Positions 17,712-27,518 of a stretch of DNA of 64,000 nt are shown piece after piece. Both the position numbers and the translations under genes were made by a program. The first letter of the stretch is position 1; every line of letters begins with the position of its first letter. The notes below the pieces were generated by a model that was not told the origin of the DNA, did not search any database, and was given only the letters and a program-made list of their open reading frames with translations. Location: the NCBI RefSeq assembly GCF_013340845.1, contig NZ_AP020335.1:868001-932000 (forward strand), in the 5' to 3' direction. The stretch is from Hydrogenovibrio marinus (GTDB lineage: Bacteria; Pseudomonadota; Gammaproteobacteria; Thiomicrospirales; Thiomicrospiraceae).

Positions 17712-18426
17712 ATCAACCAACAGCATCCTCAGCGGATTTTATCCCTTTGCCGGGGATAAAGTGTCAGTGCCGACTGAGACTTCTGACGAAAGGGACTCGG
17801 CGCCTTTTGGCCTCTCCGACGAAACACTTATCGCTTCGGTCCAACAGAAAGTCCAAGAGAGTGTTCAGGTTAAACTTGCCTACTTTAAATCGCAGGAAAG
17901 CAAACTGTTGATGGCCGCCAAATGCATTGCCGATGTTTACCGGCATGGCAGCAAAATGTTCTCAATGGGGAATGGTGGGTCCAGTTGCGATGCCTCGCAT
18001 CTTGCCGTGGAATTTCTGCATCCGGTCACGGCAGGCAGGCCGGCGCTTCCGGCTATCAACTTGGGAGCGGATTCAACCATGATTACTGCTGCAAGCAACG
18101 ATCTGGGATTTAACAATGCCTTTGTCAGACAATTAATTGCACAGGCAAGAAGCGGTGATGTTCTTGTTGGATTTTCCACCAGTGGCTGTTCCGAAAACTT
18201 AATGCAGGCCTTTGCTAAAGCGAAAGAGCTGAAACTGCATACCATTGGTTTTGCCGGAATGGATGGTGGTGATATGGCAAAAAGTACGGATGTGGATATT
18301 TGCTTGATCGTCGAAAGTATGAGCATCCACCGAATTCAGGAAAGCCATCTGACGACATACCACATTTTATGGGATATGGTTCATTCGCTTCTGGCCGATG
18401 ACCGCAAAAAACAGGTTGGGAAATAA
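17701..18426 (+). CDS. SIS-domain, phosphoheptose-isomerase-like protein in the hyp operon
   Basis: 241 residues. After a polar N-terminus the protein has the GmhA-type SIS fold with the sugar-phosphate motifs SMGNGGSSCDASH and GFSTSGCSEN, and a final ESHLTTYHILWDMVHSLL. GmhA makes heptose phosphate for lipopolysaccharide, but this gene overlaps hypC and ends 1 base before hypD, so a part in hydrogenase maturation is plausible. The start at 17701 follows GGAGGAG. The earlier frame start at 17659 has no such site. Confidence 0.88.
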   Translation: MQDKSTNSILSGFYPFAGDKVSVPTETSDERDSAPFGLSDETLIASVQQKVQESVQVKLAYFKSQESKLLMAAKCIADVYRHGSKMFSMGNGGSSCDASHLAVEFLHPVTAGRPALPAINLGADSTMITAASNDLGFNNAFVRQLIAQARSGDVLVGFSTSGCSENLMQAFAKAKELKLHTIGFAGMDGGDMAKSTDVDICLIVESMSIHRIQESHLTTYHILWDMVHSLLADDRKKQVGK

Positions 18427-18427
18427 G

Positions 18428-19567
18428 ATGAAATATGTCGATGAATTCCGTAATGGCAAGCAGGCGATGGCGATCGCCAAAAAAATCGCCGAACAGGTTA
18501 AGACACTGAATGTTTCCAAGCAGCGCCCGTTACAATTTATGGAAGTGTGTGGAGGCCATACGCACTCGATCTTCCGTTACGGTCTGGCACAATTTTTACC
18601 CGAAGAAATCGAATTTATTCACGGGCCAGGCTGTCCTGTGTGTGTGTTGCCGATGGGAGTTGTTGACGATTGCATTTCTATTGCCGAGCGGCCAGACGTG
18701 ATTTTCACGACCTTCGGTGATGCTATGCGGGTGCCTGGTTCAAAAAAAAGTCTGCTACAGGCAAAAGCTGAAGGACACGATGTCAGAATGGTATATTCGC
18801 CGCTGGATGCCCTGCAGATTGCGAAACAGAATCCGGAGCGTGAAGTGGTCTTCTTTGGTTTAGGGTTTGAAACCACTATGCCAAGCACCGCTTTGACGCT
18901 TCAGCAGGCAGCACAAGAGCATGTAAAAAATTTCTCCTTGTTCTGTAATCATATTACTATTATTCCGACGATTAAGGCGATGCTAGATTCACCTGATATG
19001 CGTTTGGATGGTTTTTTGGGACCAGGACACGTCAGTATGGTGATAGGCTCTCAGCCTTATGAATTTATTTCCAGAGATTACAACAGACCATTGGTAATTG
19101 CAGGATTTGAACCGTTAGACATTCTTCAGTCTGTTTATATGCTAGTTAAACAGCTCGTTGACGGTCGTTGCGAAGTAGAAAATCAGTATGAACGCATCGT
19201 TCCGAAAACGGGGAATCAAGTCGCTTTGCACTCGATTGGGGATGTGTTCGAACTTCGAGAGTTTTTTGAATGGCGTGGTATGGGATCGATTGACCACTCC
19301 GGGGTGCGCATACGTGAGAAATATGCTGATTTTGACGCCGAACGTAAGTTCGCCATGCCGAGACTGAAAATTGCCGATCCGGATGCAGCGCAATGCGGTG
19401 AAGTCGTTACAGGAGTTATCAAGCCGGAACAGTGCAAGTTGTTCGGTAAATCATGTACACCACAAACCCCCATCGGTGCATTGATGGTTTCGACCGAAGG
19501 CGCCTGTGCAGCCCATTACCATTACGGACAAATTGAAATTCCTATTTCCCAGGTTGTAAATCGATGA
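18428..19567 (+). CDS. hypD: Hydrogenase maturation iron-sulfur protein HypD
   Basis: 379 residues. HypD is the scaffold on which HypC and HypE build Fe(CN)2CO. Motifs MEVCGGHTH, GPGCPVCVLP, FFGLGFETTMPST and the C-terminal cluster cysteines are all present. The ATG at 18428 follows GGGA by 7 bases. It overlaps hypE by 4 bases. Confidence 0.97.
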   Translation: MKYVDEFRNGKQAMAIAKKIAEQVKTLNVSKQRPLQFMEVCGGHTHSIFRYGLAQFLPEEIEFIHGPGCPVCVLPMGVVDDCISIAERPDVIFTTFGDAMRVPGSKKSLLQAKAEGHDVRMVYSPLDALQIAKQNPEREVVFFGLGFETTMPSTALTLQQAAQEHVKNFSLFCNHITIIPTIKAMLDSPDMRLDGFLGPGHVSMVIGSQPYEFISRDYNRPLVIAGFEPLDILQSVYMLVKQLVDGRCEVENQYERIVPKTGNQVALHSIGDVFELREFFEWRGMGSIDHSGVRIREKYADFDAERKFAMPRLKIADPDAAQCGEVVTGVIKPEQCKLFGKSCTPQTPIGALMVSTEGACAAHYHYGQIEIPISQVVNR

Positions 19568-20619
19568 AAGTTATAGAAACCCTTAAACAGCAGTTAGTCG
19601 AAAGCTTTGGTGATCAGGTGATTACTTTGGCTCACGGTAGTGGTGGTAAAGCCATGCAACAGTTAATTGATCAGGTGATTCTGCCGTTTTTCGGTAAGCC
19701 ATCAGATTCACCGCTGGAAGATCAGGCCAGACTGCCGCTTCCGCAAAGCGGCCGTCTTTGTATGACCACGGATTCGTATGTGGTGACGCCGATTCGCTTT
19801 CCCGGTAGCAGTATCGGGCATCTGGCCATCAACGGAACAGTGAACGATCTAGCCGTATCCGGCGCCCAGCCACTGTATTTGAGCTGTGGTCTGATCATCG
19901 AAGAAGGTTTGGCGTTTGCGGAGCTGATTGAGATTTTAGCGGACATGGCCGTTGCGGCTCAAGTAGCCGATGTACGGATTGTAACTGGTGATACCAAAGT
20001 TGTGGATAGAGGTAGCTGTGACAAGCTGTTTATCAATACTGCCGGAATCGGTGTACTTGAAGTCGGACTTGACTCAGGGATCACTCATATTAAGATCGGG
20101 GACAAGATTCTGATTAACGGTGACATCGGAGATCACGGCGTAGCCATTCTAGCCGCACGGGGAGAGTTGGCATTAGAAACAACTATTACATCTGATTGTG
20201 CAGCTTTGACTAGCTTAATTCAATTATTGCTTTCGGAAGGCATTCCGATACATGCGATGAGGGATGTGACCCGCGGTGGCCTGGCAACGGTGTTGAACGA
20301 ATATGCTCAGGGAGCCGGAGTTGGCATTCTTATTGACGAAGGGCAAATTCCGATTAAACCGGAAGTTCGCGGTGTGTGTGAAGTGCTTGGTTTGGACCCT
20401 TTATATCTCGCTAACGAGGGCAAGGTCGCACTGGTTATTCCAGCCGATTCTGCTGAACAGGCGTTGCAATTGATGCGTACTCATCCGGCAGGCATGAATT
20501 CGGCGATGGTTGCCGAAGTGGTTGCCGATCACCGAGAACGGGTGGTTATGCAGTCTGATTTCGGAGGCAAGCGAGTGGTCGATATGTTGGTCGGTGAGCA
20601 GCTTCCGAGAATCTGTTAA
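19564..20619 (+). CDS. hypE: Carbamoyl dehydratase HypE
   Basis: 351 residues. It turns the carbamoyl group on its C-terminal cysteine into thiocyanate, the source of the cyanide ligands. The sequence ends in PRIC, as in all working HypE proteins, and has the AIR-synthase-like motifs HGSGGKAM, TTDSYVVTP and RDVTRGGLATVLNE. Confidence 0.97.
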   Translation: MKVIETLKQQLVESFGDQVITLAHGSGGKAMQQLIDQVILPFFGKPSDSPLEDQARLPLPQSGRLCMTTDSYVVTPIRFPGSSIGHLAINGTVNDLAVSGAQPLYLSCGLIIEEGLAFAELIEILADMAVAAQVADVRIVTGDTKVVDRGSCDKLFINTAGIGVLEVGLDSGITHIKIGDKILINGDIGDHGVAILAARGELALETTITSDCAALTSLIQLLLSEGIPIHAMRDVTRGGLATVLNEYAQGAGVGILIDEGQIPIKPEVRGVCEVLGLDPLYLANEGKVALVIPADSAEQALQLMRTHPAGMNSAMVAEVVADHRERVVMQSDFGGKRVVDMLVGEQLPRIC

Positions 20620-20686
20620 ATCCGGTCTGTCCAGACTGGTTCGATTACCCTTCAGGTTGAAACCTGTTTAAAAAGAGAGGCTGAGC

Positions 20687-21349
20687 ATGGAATTCGGTTT
20701 ATTGGTTATTTTTTATTATGGCATTTTGCACGCATTTGGCCCTGATCACCTGATGGCGATAGCTGATTTTTCGATTGGGCAAAACCGACGAAAAACACTT
20801 TTTTATACGATTGGGTTTGCAGTTGCCCATGGCTTAACTTTATTTGTGTTTGCAAAAATTCTTCAACATATACATATTCCTGCAGAGATTCTTGCTTATG
20901 GTGATGCGATTGCTTCGTCAGTGCTTATAGGGGTTGGTGCGTATCTGCTGTTTCTGGTTTTTAGCAGACGTATTCAACTGCATCAGCACCAGCATAATGG
21001 GGTGACCCATACGCATATCTGGTTTGGGCGCACTCATTCTCATAATGTTTCAGGACGGCGTGTTGAACAAAAAACGCGATTAACTTCGGTTGTTACGCTG
21101 GGTACCTTGATGGGAATTGGGGGCATTAGAGGAATGTTAATAACATTGGCAGCGATTTCAGGACACTCCGTCTCTTTATTGATGGTAGCGAGCTTCTCAC
21201 TGGGAGTTATGTCTATATTTCTGCTTTTTGGAGTGTTGATTGCGTTTGTAAATGAAAATTTGTTGACCACCAAACGCAATATTAACGCAGCGTTTTCTGT
21301 TGCTGGATTGGGTTCAATTCTGGTTGGTAGTCATGCATTGTTTTTTTAA
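20687..21349 (+). CDS. Probable nickel permease
   Basis: A 220-residue membrane protein with about six helices. The first helix has HAFGPDHLMA, an Hx4DH motif as used for nickel or cobalt selection in NiCoT and related NicO/UreH carriers. A histidine-rich loop (HQHQHNGVTHTHIW and THSH) follows the third helix. It is the last clear gene of the hup/hyp operon and probably brings nickel for the enzyme. I cannot assign a precise family name. Confidence 0.78.
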   Translation: MEFGLLVIFYYGILHAFGPDHLMAIADFSIGQNRRKTLFYTIGFAVAHGLTLFVFAKILQHIHIPAEILAYGDAIASSVLIGVGAYLLFLVFSRRIQLHQHQHNGVTHTHIWFGRTHSHNVSGRRVEQKTRLTSVVTLGTLMGIGGIRGMLITLAAISGHSVSLLMVASFSLGVMSIFLLFGVLIAFVNENLLTTKRNINAAFSVAGLGSILVGSHALFF

Positions 21350-21368
21350 ATTAGGAGCTTTGTAGAGC

Positions 21369-21743
21369 ATGCCTTTTACAAAAAATAAAAAAGGTGCTTT
21401 GCCGGATAACGATCAGTGCTGGTATCAGTCACATGCTGAAATTGGGGTAGCCCAATTATTACGACTTCTTTATGTAGATGTACGCGTTCATTATTGACTA
21501 GCGAGAATAGTTAAATGCGATTTTGATTGCGGGGGTGGGTTACGCTTCGAAGTAATGAAGGCTGAATTAGAGGTATTTTATCTACGAGATAGTCACGATC
21601 ATGATATTGACTATTACTACACTTCACGACTTTCGTCTGCTGAGCTAGCACAAGTCGTAGATGATATACATTTTCATCCAGTTGAACCAAGAACATTACG
21701 CTTTAAAGTCAGTTACCTATTTAAGAAATTGAGCTTAATTTAA
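21369..21743 (+). pseudogene. Small gene interrupted by a single in-frame TGA
   Basis: An ATG at 21369, preceded by AGGAGC at 10-11 bases, opens a frame of 42 codons that ends at TGA 21495-21497. The same frame then continues open for 81 more codons to a TAA at 21741-21743, with an ATG at 21555. Read through, it would give a soluble protein of about 124 residues. The second part is polar and has an HDHD stretch and a basic end. I know no family. Explanations are a nonsense mutation, restart at 21555 (poor ribosome binding site), or selenocysteine insertion. No clear selenocysteine hairpin is seen after the TGA. Confidence 0.55.
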
Positions 21744-21787
21744 ACCCTTTATCTATATTATTTAATTATTTAGGTAAAAGGGTTTTT
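21742..21787 (+). terminator. Terminator of the hup/hyp operon
   Basis: AAACCCTTT (21742-21750) pairs with AAAGGGTTT (21777-21785), and TT follows. The loop is long (26 bases) and AT-rich. It overlaps the stop of the preceding frame and ends the plus-strand gene series that began at hupD. Confidence 0.6.
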
Positions 21788-21848
21788 GCGTTCTGAAACG
21801 CTAAAGTTATATCTTAATTATATAAAAAATTAAGGGAGGTGAAATAGG

Positions 21849-22286
21849 GTGAGTTGTGCAGTTTCTTCAATGGGAATAGATGAGGTTCAAGCCGACTTAG
21901 TCAGGCGTTTTACGCATTTTAGTCGCGCCAAAGATCGCTATCGCTATTTGATTGATATGGGTAAGCAGTTGCAAAATTTGAACACTTCTTTTTTAACAGA
22001 AGAGAATCGAATTCATGGCTGCCAGTCGCAAGTCTGGATTCATATAGAAAATAAGAACGGCTTACTTTTTATAAAAGCAAAAAGCGATGCTGCAATTGTT
22101 TCCGGGCTAATTGTGTTACTACTCAAAATTTACAATGGTCGATCTCCCGAGGAAATCGTACATACCTCGCTAGACTTTTTGGCTAGAACAGGATTATTAC
22201 AAGAGCTTTCTCCAAATCGTTCGACTGGGCTATATCACATGATAAAGCGTATCAGAGATGAGGCTAAAATGTATTTATCTATCTGA
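21849..22286 (+). CDS. sufE: SufE-family sulfur acceptor
   Basis: 145 residues. SufE accepts persulfide sulfur from a SufS/CsdA cysteine desulfurase for iron-sulfur cluster assembly. The active cysteine is in HGCQSQVWI, and the fold's AIVSGLIVLLLKIYNG and LGLSPNR-like LQELSPNRSTGL parts are present. The start is GTG at 21849 behind AGGGAGG; an ATG at 21870 is possible. It stands alone between two terminator-like hairpins, so it may have its own promoter. Confidence 0.9.
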   Translation: MSCAVSSMGIDEVQADLVRRFTHFSRAKDRYRYLIDMGKQLQNLNTSFLTEENRIHGCQSQVWIHIENKNGLLFIKAKSDAAIVSGLIVLLLKIYNGRSPEEIVHTSLDFLARTGLLQELSPNRSTGLYHMIKRIRDEAKMYLSI

Positions 22287-22308
22287 TATTTATACTATAT
22301 CAGTTTCT
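22283..22308 (+). terminator. Possible weak terminator after sufE
   Basis: CTGATAT and ATATCAG form a 7-bp stem that includes the sufE stop codon, followed by TTTCTT. The AT-rich stem makes it weak. The following 275 bases to cysJ are very AT-rich and hold no gene; they must contain the cys promoter. Confidence 0.35.
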
Positions 22309-22583
22309 TGTCCTCGACCGGATAATACCTGTTTCTTTTTCTTTAATACCATTTATATCTTTCTTGAAAAGTAATTTTTTATAATCGAAATCTGTCAATT
22401 TAGGTCAAATAAAACCACTAGTAGTAAGTAAAGTTAAAATATATATCTCGCTATTTTTTTAATGCTTTTATATCTTAAAATTAGATTTATAAATCAATAT
22501 ATATCATTTTATTTAATGTTAAATATACAGTAATCTGTGTCACTTCAAACTGGAACAATTATTATTTTTAGGATACACAAGTT

Positions 22584-24392
22584 ATGTCAGATTATACGGA
22601 CCCGGCTTTATTGCTATTTGAGCCGCACGAGAGAGACGGAATTGAAAAACTGGTGAATGGTGCTTCTCCTTTCAAACTGGCATGGTTAAGCGGTTATTTG
22701 GCTGCCAGAGGATGGGATGGCTTCAAGCAGGAAATTTTGCCTTCTACGGCGGCTGCAAAATCGCCAGTTTCCAACATAAAACCAGTAAGAATCCTATTTG
22801 CCTCGCAAACCGGGAACGCTCAAAGTTTGGCGGAGCAGCTGCATAAAAGCTTGTGTCAGGCTGGCTTGGCAGCGGAATTGACAAACATATCCGATTTTAA
22901 ACCGGGCCTGTTGAAAGAAGAGAGCAGGCTGGTGCTGATCACATCTACTCAGGGCGAAGGCGAACCGCCGGAATCGGCGGAAAGCTTCTTCAAACTTCTG
23001 TCCGGCAAACGTGCGCCGGATTTAAAGCATCTGTCTTTTGCAGTATTGGGTCTTGGAGACCGTTCTTACGAATTCTTTTGCCAGGCTGCGATTGATGCCG
23101 ATCGACGCTTTTCCGAGCTCGGTGGCAAGGCGTTTTTGCCTGTTCAGGCGCTGGATGTCGACTATGAACAAGAGGCAAATTCCTGGAGCGAGCAACTGGT
23201 GAGCGTTTTGAAGGCGCAACAGCCAGAGGAATCTTCCTGTGCGATAGCTTCGGATTGGAATGTCCCTAGTTCAGAGTACGGCAAACAGACGCCATTCAAG
23301 GCGCAGTTGCTGGTGAATCAGGCTATTACGGCACCGGGTTCCATCAAGGATATTCGCCACTATGAAATTTCTTTAGAGGATTCCGGAATTCAGTATCAGC
23401 CGGGTGATGTTCTGGGGGTTTATTTTCGGAACAATGCGGCTTCGGTGGATGATCTGTTGAAAATCCTCTCTTTGAAAGGAACGGAAACGGTGCAACTTGA
23501 TGGAGAGGTGGTCGAACTGCGACACGCATTACTTGAAAAGTTCGAACTGACACAGAGTTACCCGAATTTTGCCAAGGCCTACGCCGAACACCCCAATCAT
23601 ACGCAAGGGATAAACCTGTTACGGGAGACCGTTGCGGACGCCTCAGCTTTGAGAGCTTATCTGGCAGAACGGCAGATTTATGACATTGTTGCCGAATTCC
23701 CGTGCAGGCTGGAGGCTCAGGATTTGGCGGACATGTTGCGTAAGCAGCAAGCGCGCTTTTACTCAATTGCTTCGGCGCAGTCGGAAGTCGGCGAAGAAGT
23801 GCACTTGACGGTCCGTACCGTGGAATATGATGCTTTCGGCAGCACGCATTACGGCGGCGCCAGCGGTTGCCTCGCCTCTCTCAAGGAGGGCGACGACATT
23901 CGCGTGTTTGTTCAGCCTTCGGAATTCAAATTACCGCAAGACCCTCAAACACCGGTGATTATGATCGGTCCAGGAACCGGTATCGCTCCTTTCCGCAGCT
24001 TTTTGCAGCATCGCGAGCAGACCGGAGCTCAGGGGGAAAACTGGCTGTTTTTCGGCAATAGCCGTTTTTGCGAGGATTTTCTCTATCAGCAGGAGTGGCA
24101 GGAATGGCTGCGCAGCGGGCTGCTAACTCGAATGAATACCGCTTTCAGCAGAGATCAAGCGGCGCGGATTTATGTTCAGCATCGCTTGAAAGAAGAAGGC
24201 AAAACATTTTTCGAATGGCTGCAGCGCGGAGCTTTTGTCTATGTGTGTGGCGATGCTTCGCGCATGGCAAAGGATGTCCATCAAGCTCTGATTGATGTGA
24301 TTGCCGAACATGGAAACCGCAGCCAGGAAGAGGCCGAGGCTTACCTTGACCAGTTAAAACAGGAAAAACGCTACCAGAAGGACGTGTATTGA
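22584..24392 (+). CDS. cysJ: Sulfite reductase flavoprotein (alpha) subunit
   Basis: 602 residues. It passes electrons from NADPH through FAD and FMN to CysI. An N-terminal flavodoxin domain (ILFASQTGNAQSLAEQL, about residues 70-205) is followed by a FAD-binding region (RFYSIASAQ) and an NADPH-binding region ending VYVCGDASRMAKDVH and KRYQKDVY, as in E. coli CysJ. It begins the assimilatory sulfate operon; its TGA overlaps the cysI ATG. Confidence 0.96.
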   Translation: MSDYTDPALLLFEPHERDGIEKLVNGASPFKLAWLSGYLAARGWDGFKQEILPSTAAAKSPVSNIKPVRILFASQTGNAQSLAEQLHKSLCQAGLAAELTNISDFKPGLLKEESRLVLITSTQGEGEPPESAESFFKLLSGKRAPDLKHLSFAVLGLGDRSYEFFCQAAIDADRRFSELGGKAFLPVQALDVDYEQEANSWSEQLVSVLKAQQPEESSCAIASDWNVPSSEYGKQTPFKAQLLVNQAITAPGSIKDIRHYEISLEDSGIQYQPGDVLGVYFRNNAASVDDLLKILSLKGTETVQLDGEVVELRHALLEKFELTQSYPNFAKAYAEHPNHTQGINLLRETVADASALRAYLAERQIYDIVAEFPCRLEAQDLADMLRKQQARFYSIASAQSEVGEEVHLTVRTVEYDAFGSTHYGGASGCLASLKEGDDIRVFVQPSEFKLPQDPQTPVIMIGPGTGIAPFRSFLQHREQTGAQGENWLFFGNSRFCEDFLYQQEWQEWLRSGLLTRMNTAFSRDQAARIYVQHRLKEEGKTFFEWLQRGAFVYVCGDASRMAKDVHQALIDVIAEHGNRSQEEAEAYLDQLKQEKRYQKDVY

Positions 24393-26083
24393 TGACTCAA
24401 TTAAGCGATAACGAACGTATCAAAAGCGAATCGAATTATTTGCGCGGCACAATTGCCGAGGCGCTGAACAGTCAAGTGACGGGAGCCTTTTCGGAAGACG
24501 ATCAGCAGTTGATCAAGTTTCATGGTTTCTATCAGCAGGATGATCGAGATCTGCGTAAGGATCGCAAAGAACGCAAGCTGGAGCCGCTTTATTCGGCCAT
24601 GCTGCGAGTGCGGATTCCCGGCGGAATCGTTTCCCCGAGTCAGTGGTTGGCGGCCAATGAACTGGCGCTGAAGTTGACCGAAAGCGGTACCTTGCGTCTG
24701 ACGACACGCCAGACGTTCCAATATCACGGTATTTTAAAACGTAATATCAAGCCGTTGATTCAGGGGCTGGACAAGATCATGCTGGATTCTATCGCTGCCT
24801 GCGGCGACGTGAATCGTCAGGTTTTGTGCAATCCGAACCCTGTTGAGTCGCGTCTGCATCACGAAGCTTATGCCTATGCTGTGCAGATTTCCGAGCATTT
24901 GCTGCCGTCGACTCGGGCCTATTATCAGATCTGGATGGATGAACCGAATCCTTCCGGCGCCGAAGACCAGGAACCGATCTATGGAAAAACGTATCTGCCG
25001 CGCAAGTTCAAGATTGCCGTTGCGGTTCCACCGCACAATGACGTCGATGTGCATGCCAACGATCTGAGTTTTGTGGCGATTGCCGAACAAGGCGAGTTGA
25101 TCGGTTTCAATGTCCTTGTTGGCGGCGGCATGGGCAGCACGCATGGCGATAAGCAAACCTATCCGCGCATGGCTTCGAATCTCGGTTTTATCCTCAAGGA
25201 ACAGGTGCTGGACGTCGCGACGGCAGTGGTTACGGCGCAGCGTGATCACGGTAATCGCGGTGAACGGCGTTTTGCCCGCCTGAAATATACCGTTGACCGT
25301 CTGGGAGTGGAAGTTTTCAGGCAAGAGGTTGAAAGCCGTTGCGGAGTGGTATTTGCAGAAGGTCGTCCTTACGAATTCACCCAGCATACCGATCGTTTCG
25401 GGTGGGTTGACGGGATGGATGGTTTGCGGCATTTGACGCTGTTCATACCAAACGGACGGATTAAGGACGGCGAACCTGGCCGCTTGCAAACAGGCCTAGC
25501 TGAAATTGCCAAAATTCATCAGGGGGATTTCCGGATCACCGCCAGTCAGAATTTGATTGTTGCCGGGGTGCCGAAAGCCGAGTGCGCGCGTATCGAAGCG
25601 ATTGCCCGCGAATATGGGTTGCTTAAGGATGGGCTTGCGCCTCAGCATCTGCATTCCATGGCATGTGTTGCTTTGCCGACCTGTACGCTGGCAATGGCCG
25701 AAGCTGAGCGCTATCTGGGAAGTTTCGTCGAGAAGTTCGTCACACTGCAGCGAAAACACCAACTTGAATCTAAACCAATCGTTCTGCGCATCACAGGTTG
25801 CCCTAATGGTTGCGCCCGCCCATTTCTGGCAGAAATTGCTCTGGTCGGTAAGGCACTAGGGCGTTACAACCTGTATCTGGGCGGTGATGGTAAAGGAACC
25901 CGTTTGAATAAGCTGTACCGGGAAAATATCACCGAAGAGCAGATTTTGACGCTGCTTGACGCATTGCTCGGAGCCTATGCGGCGGAAAGGATGAACGATG
26001 AAGCATTTGGTGATTTTGTGATTCGTGCGGGGCACATCAAGGCCACGCTCGAAGGACGTGATTTTCACGACCATCTGTCTTAA
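24392..26083 (+). CDS. cysI: Sulfite reductase haemoprotein (beta) subunit
   Basis: 563 residues. It reduces sulfite to sulfide at a sirohaem coupled to a [4Fe-4S] cluster. The four cluster cysteines are in ACVALPTC and GCPNGC. RLTTRQTFQYHG is the sirohaem region. The start is the ATG at 24392, overlapping cysJ (ATGA). The sirohaem is made by the next gene, cysG. Confidence 0.97.
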   Translation: MTQLSDNERIKSESNYLRGTIAEALNSQVTGAFSEDDQQLIKFHGFYQQDDRDLRKDRKERKLEPLYSAMLRVRIPGGIVSPSQWLAANELALKLTESGTLRLTTRQTFQYHGILKRNIKPLIQGLDKIMLDSIAACGDVNRQVLCNPNPVESRLHHEAYAYAVQISEHLLPSTRAYYQIWMDEPNPSGAEDQEPIYGKTYLPRKFKIAVAVPPHNDVDVHANDLSFVAIAEQGELIGFNVLVGGGMGSTHGDKQTYPRMASNLGFILKEQVLDVATAVVTAQRDHGNRGERRFARLKYTVDRLGVEVFRQEVESRCGVVFAEGRPYEFTQHTDRFGWVDGMDGLRHLTLFIPNGRIKDGEPGRLQTGLAEIAKIHQGDFRITASQNLIVAGVPKAECARIEAIAREYGLLKDGLAPQHLHSMACVALPTCTLAMAEAERYLGSFVEKFVTLQRKHQLESKPIVLRITGCPNGCARPFLAEIALVGKALGRYNLYLGGDGKGTRLNKLYRENITEEQILTLLDALLGAYAAERMNDEAFGDFVIRAGHIKATLEGRDFHDHLS

Positions 26084-26093
26084 GGAACCGATG

Positions 26094-27518
26094 ATGGACT
26101 ATTTGCCGATTTTTGTTGATTTGAAACGCCAGCCGGTATTAGTGGTTGGCGGGGGCGACGTGGCCTTGCGAAAAATTCGTTTATTACGTCAGGCGGGAGC
26201 GCAGATCAATCTGGTTGCACCACAATTGTGTCCCGATCTGGAAATCCTCTGTTCCGAAAATGAATTACTGTGGTTTCAGGGAGGTTTTCATCCCGATCAG
26301 CTTGCAGGCATGCGCCTGGTGATCGCTGCTACGGATCAGAAAAGCGTCAATCTGCAGGTCTTTCATGCTGCCGAATTACAGGGAGTTCCGGTGAATGTGG
26401 TGGACGATGCCGAACTGTGTCGTTTTATTTTACCGGCAATCATCGATCGCAGTCCATTGATGCTGGCGGTTTCCAGCGGAGGCCATGCTCCGGTGCTGGC
26501 TCGTCAGACTCGTGAGCAACTTGAGCGGATATTACCGCAAAGTCTGTCTGGACTCGGTCGCTTGGCGCAGCATAACCGAAGCCGAGTGAAATCGGCTTTG
26601 CCGGATGTCGGGCAACGTCGGGCTTTTTGGGAACAGACGTTTCGGGGCGAGATCGCTCGTCGAGTGGAAAACAACGATCAGGAGGGCGCACAGAAGCTTT
26701 TGGATCACAAACTGCAGGTATTTGCAGAGGATCGAGGTTGTGTCTCACTGGTTGGCGCTGGGCCGGGTGATCCTGAGCTGCTGACTATTAAGGCTCTGCA
26801 GGTGATGCAGCAAGCGGATGTGATTGTCCATGACGGCCTGGTTTCAGCGGAGATTCTTGAGCTGGCACGCCGTGATGCCGAGCGTATCAGCGTGGCCAAA
26901 AAGGCCGGCTGTCATTCGATGTCTCAGGAAGAAATCAACCAGTTATTGATTCATCTGGCGCAGCAAGGATTATCGGTCTGCCGTCTGAAGGGCGGTGATC
27001 CGTTCATTTTCGGGCGCGGTGGTGAGGAATGTGAGGCTTTAAAAGCGGTTGGTATCGATTATCGGATTGTCCCGGGAATCAGTGCAGCGGTTGGATGCGC
27101 CGCTTATGCAGGTATTCCGCTGACACATCGCGATTATTCCCGGACGGTTCAGCTGGTAACCGGGCATTGCAAGCCGGGCGGCGAAATGTCGGATTGGCGC
27201 GCTTTGGCTCAGTCCGGACAGACGCTGGTGATCTATATGGGACTGATTCGAAGTTCGGAAATTCGTGATGGGCTCCTGCAGTTCGGTCGTGAAAGGCAGA
27301 CGCCGGTGGCGATTATCGAAAACGGCACTTTGCCGCAACAGAGGGTGGTGCTGACCTGTTTGGAAGAACTGACCCGTACGGTTGAAGCGGAACAGATCAA
27401 GAGCCCGGCTTTGCTGATTGTCGGCGAGGTGTGTGCGCTGGCGGAAAAGCTCGCTTGGTGGGGCACATCGCATGAATTAAACAAGGATATAGAAAATGAC
27501 GCATTTAGAACAGCTTGA
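26094..27518 (+). CDS. cysG: Sirohaem synthase
   Basis: 474 residues joining two enzymes. The N-terminal part ([25 protein letters not shown]) is precorrin-2 dehydrogenase and ferrochelatase. The C-terminal part ([32 protein letters not shown]) is uroporphyrinogen methyltransferase. It supplies sirohaem to CysI. The ATG at 26094 has AGGA 7 bases upstream; 26091 is also an ATG. The 3' end overlaps cysD by 23 bases. Confidence 0.95.
   Translation: MDYLPIFVDLKRQPVLVVGGGDVALRKIRLLRQAGAQINLVAPQLCPDLEILCSENELLWFQGGFHPDQLAGMRLVIAATDQKSVNLQVFHAAELQGVPVNVVDDAELCRFILPAIIDRSPLMLAVSSGGHAPVLARQTREQLERILPQSLSGLGRLAQHNRSRVKSALPDVGQRRAFWEQTFRGEIARRVENNDQEGAQKLLDHKLQVFAEDRGCVSLVGAGPGDPELLTIKALQVMQQADVIVHDGLVSAEILELARRDAERISVAKKAGCHSMSQEEINQLLIHLAQQGLSVCRLKGGDPFIFGRGGEECEALKAVGIDYRIVPGISAAVGCAAYAGIPLTHRDYSRTVQLVTGHCKPGGEMSDWRALAQSGQTLVIYMGLIRSSEIRDGLLQFGRERQTPVAIIENGTLPQQRVVLTCLEELTRTVEAEQIKSPALLIVGEVCALAEKLAWWGTSHELNKDIENDAFRTA

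Noticed and set aside
24734-25489. 251-codon minus-strand frame
   Set aside because: Lies wholly inside cysI, whose motifs are clear; long antisense frames arise in its codon usage.
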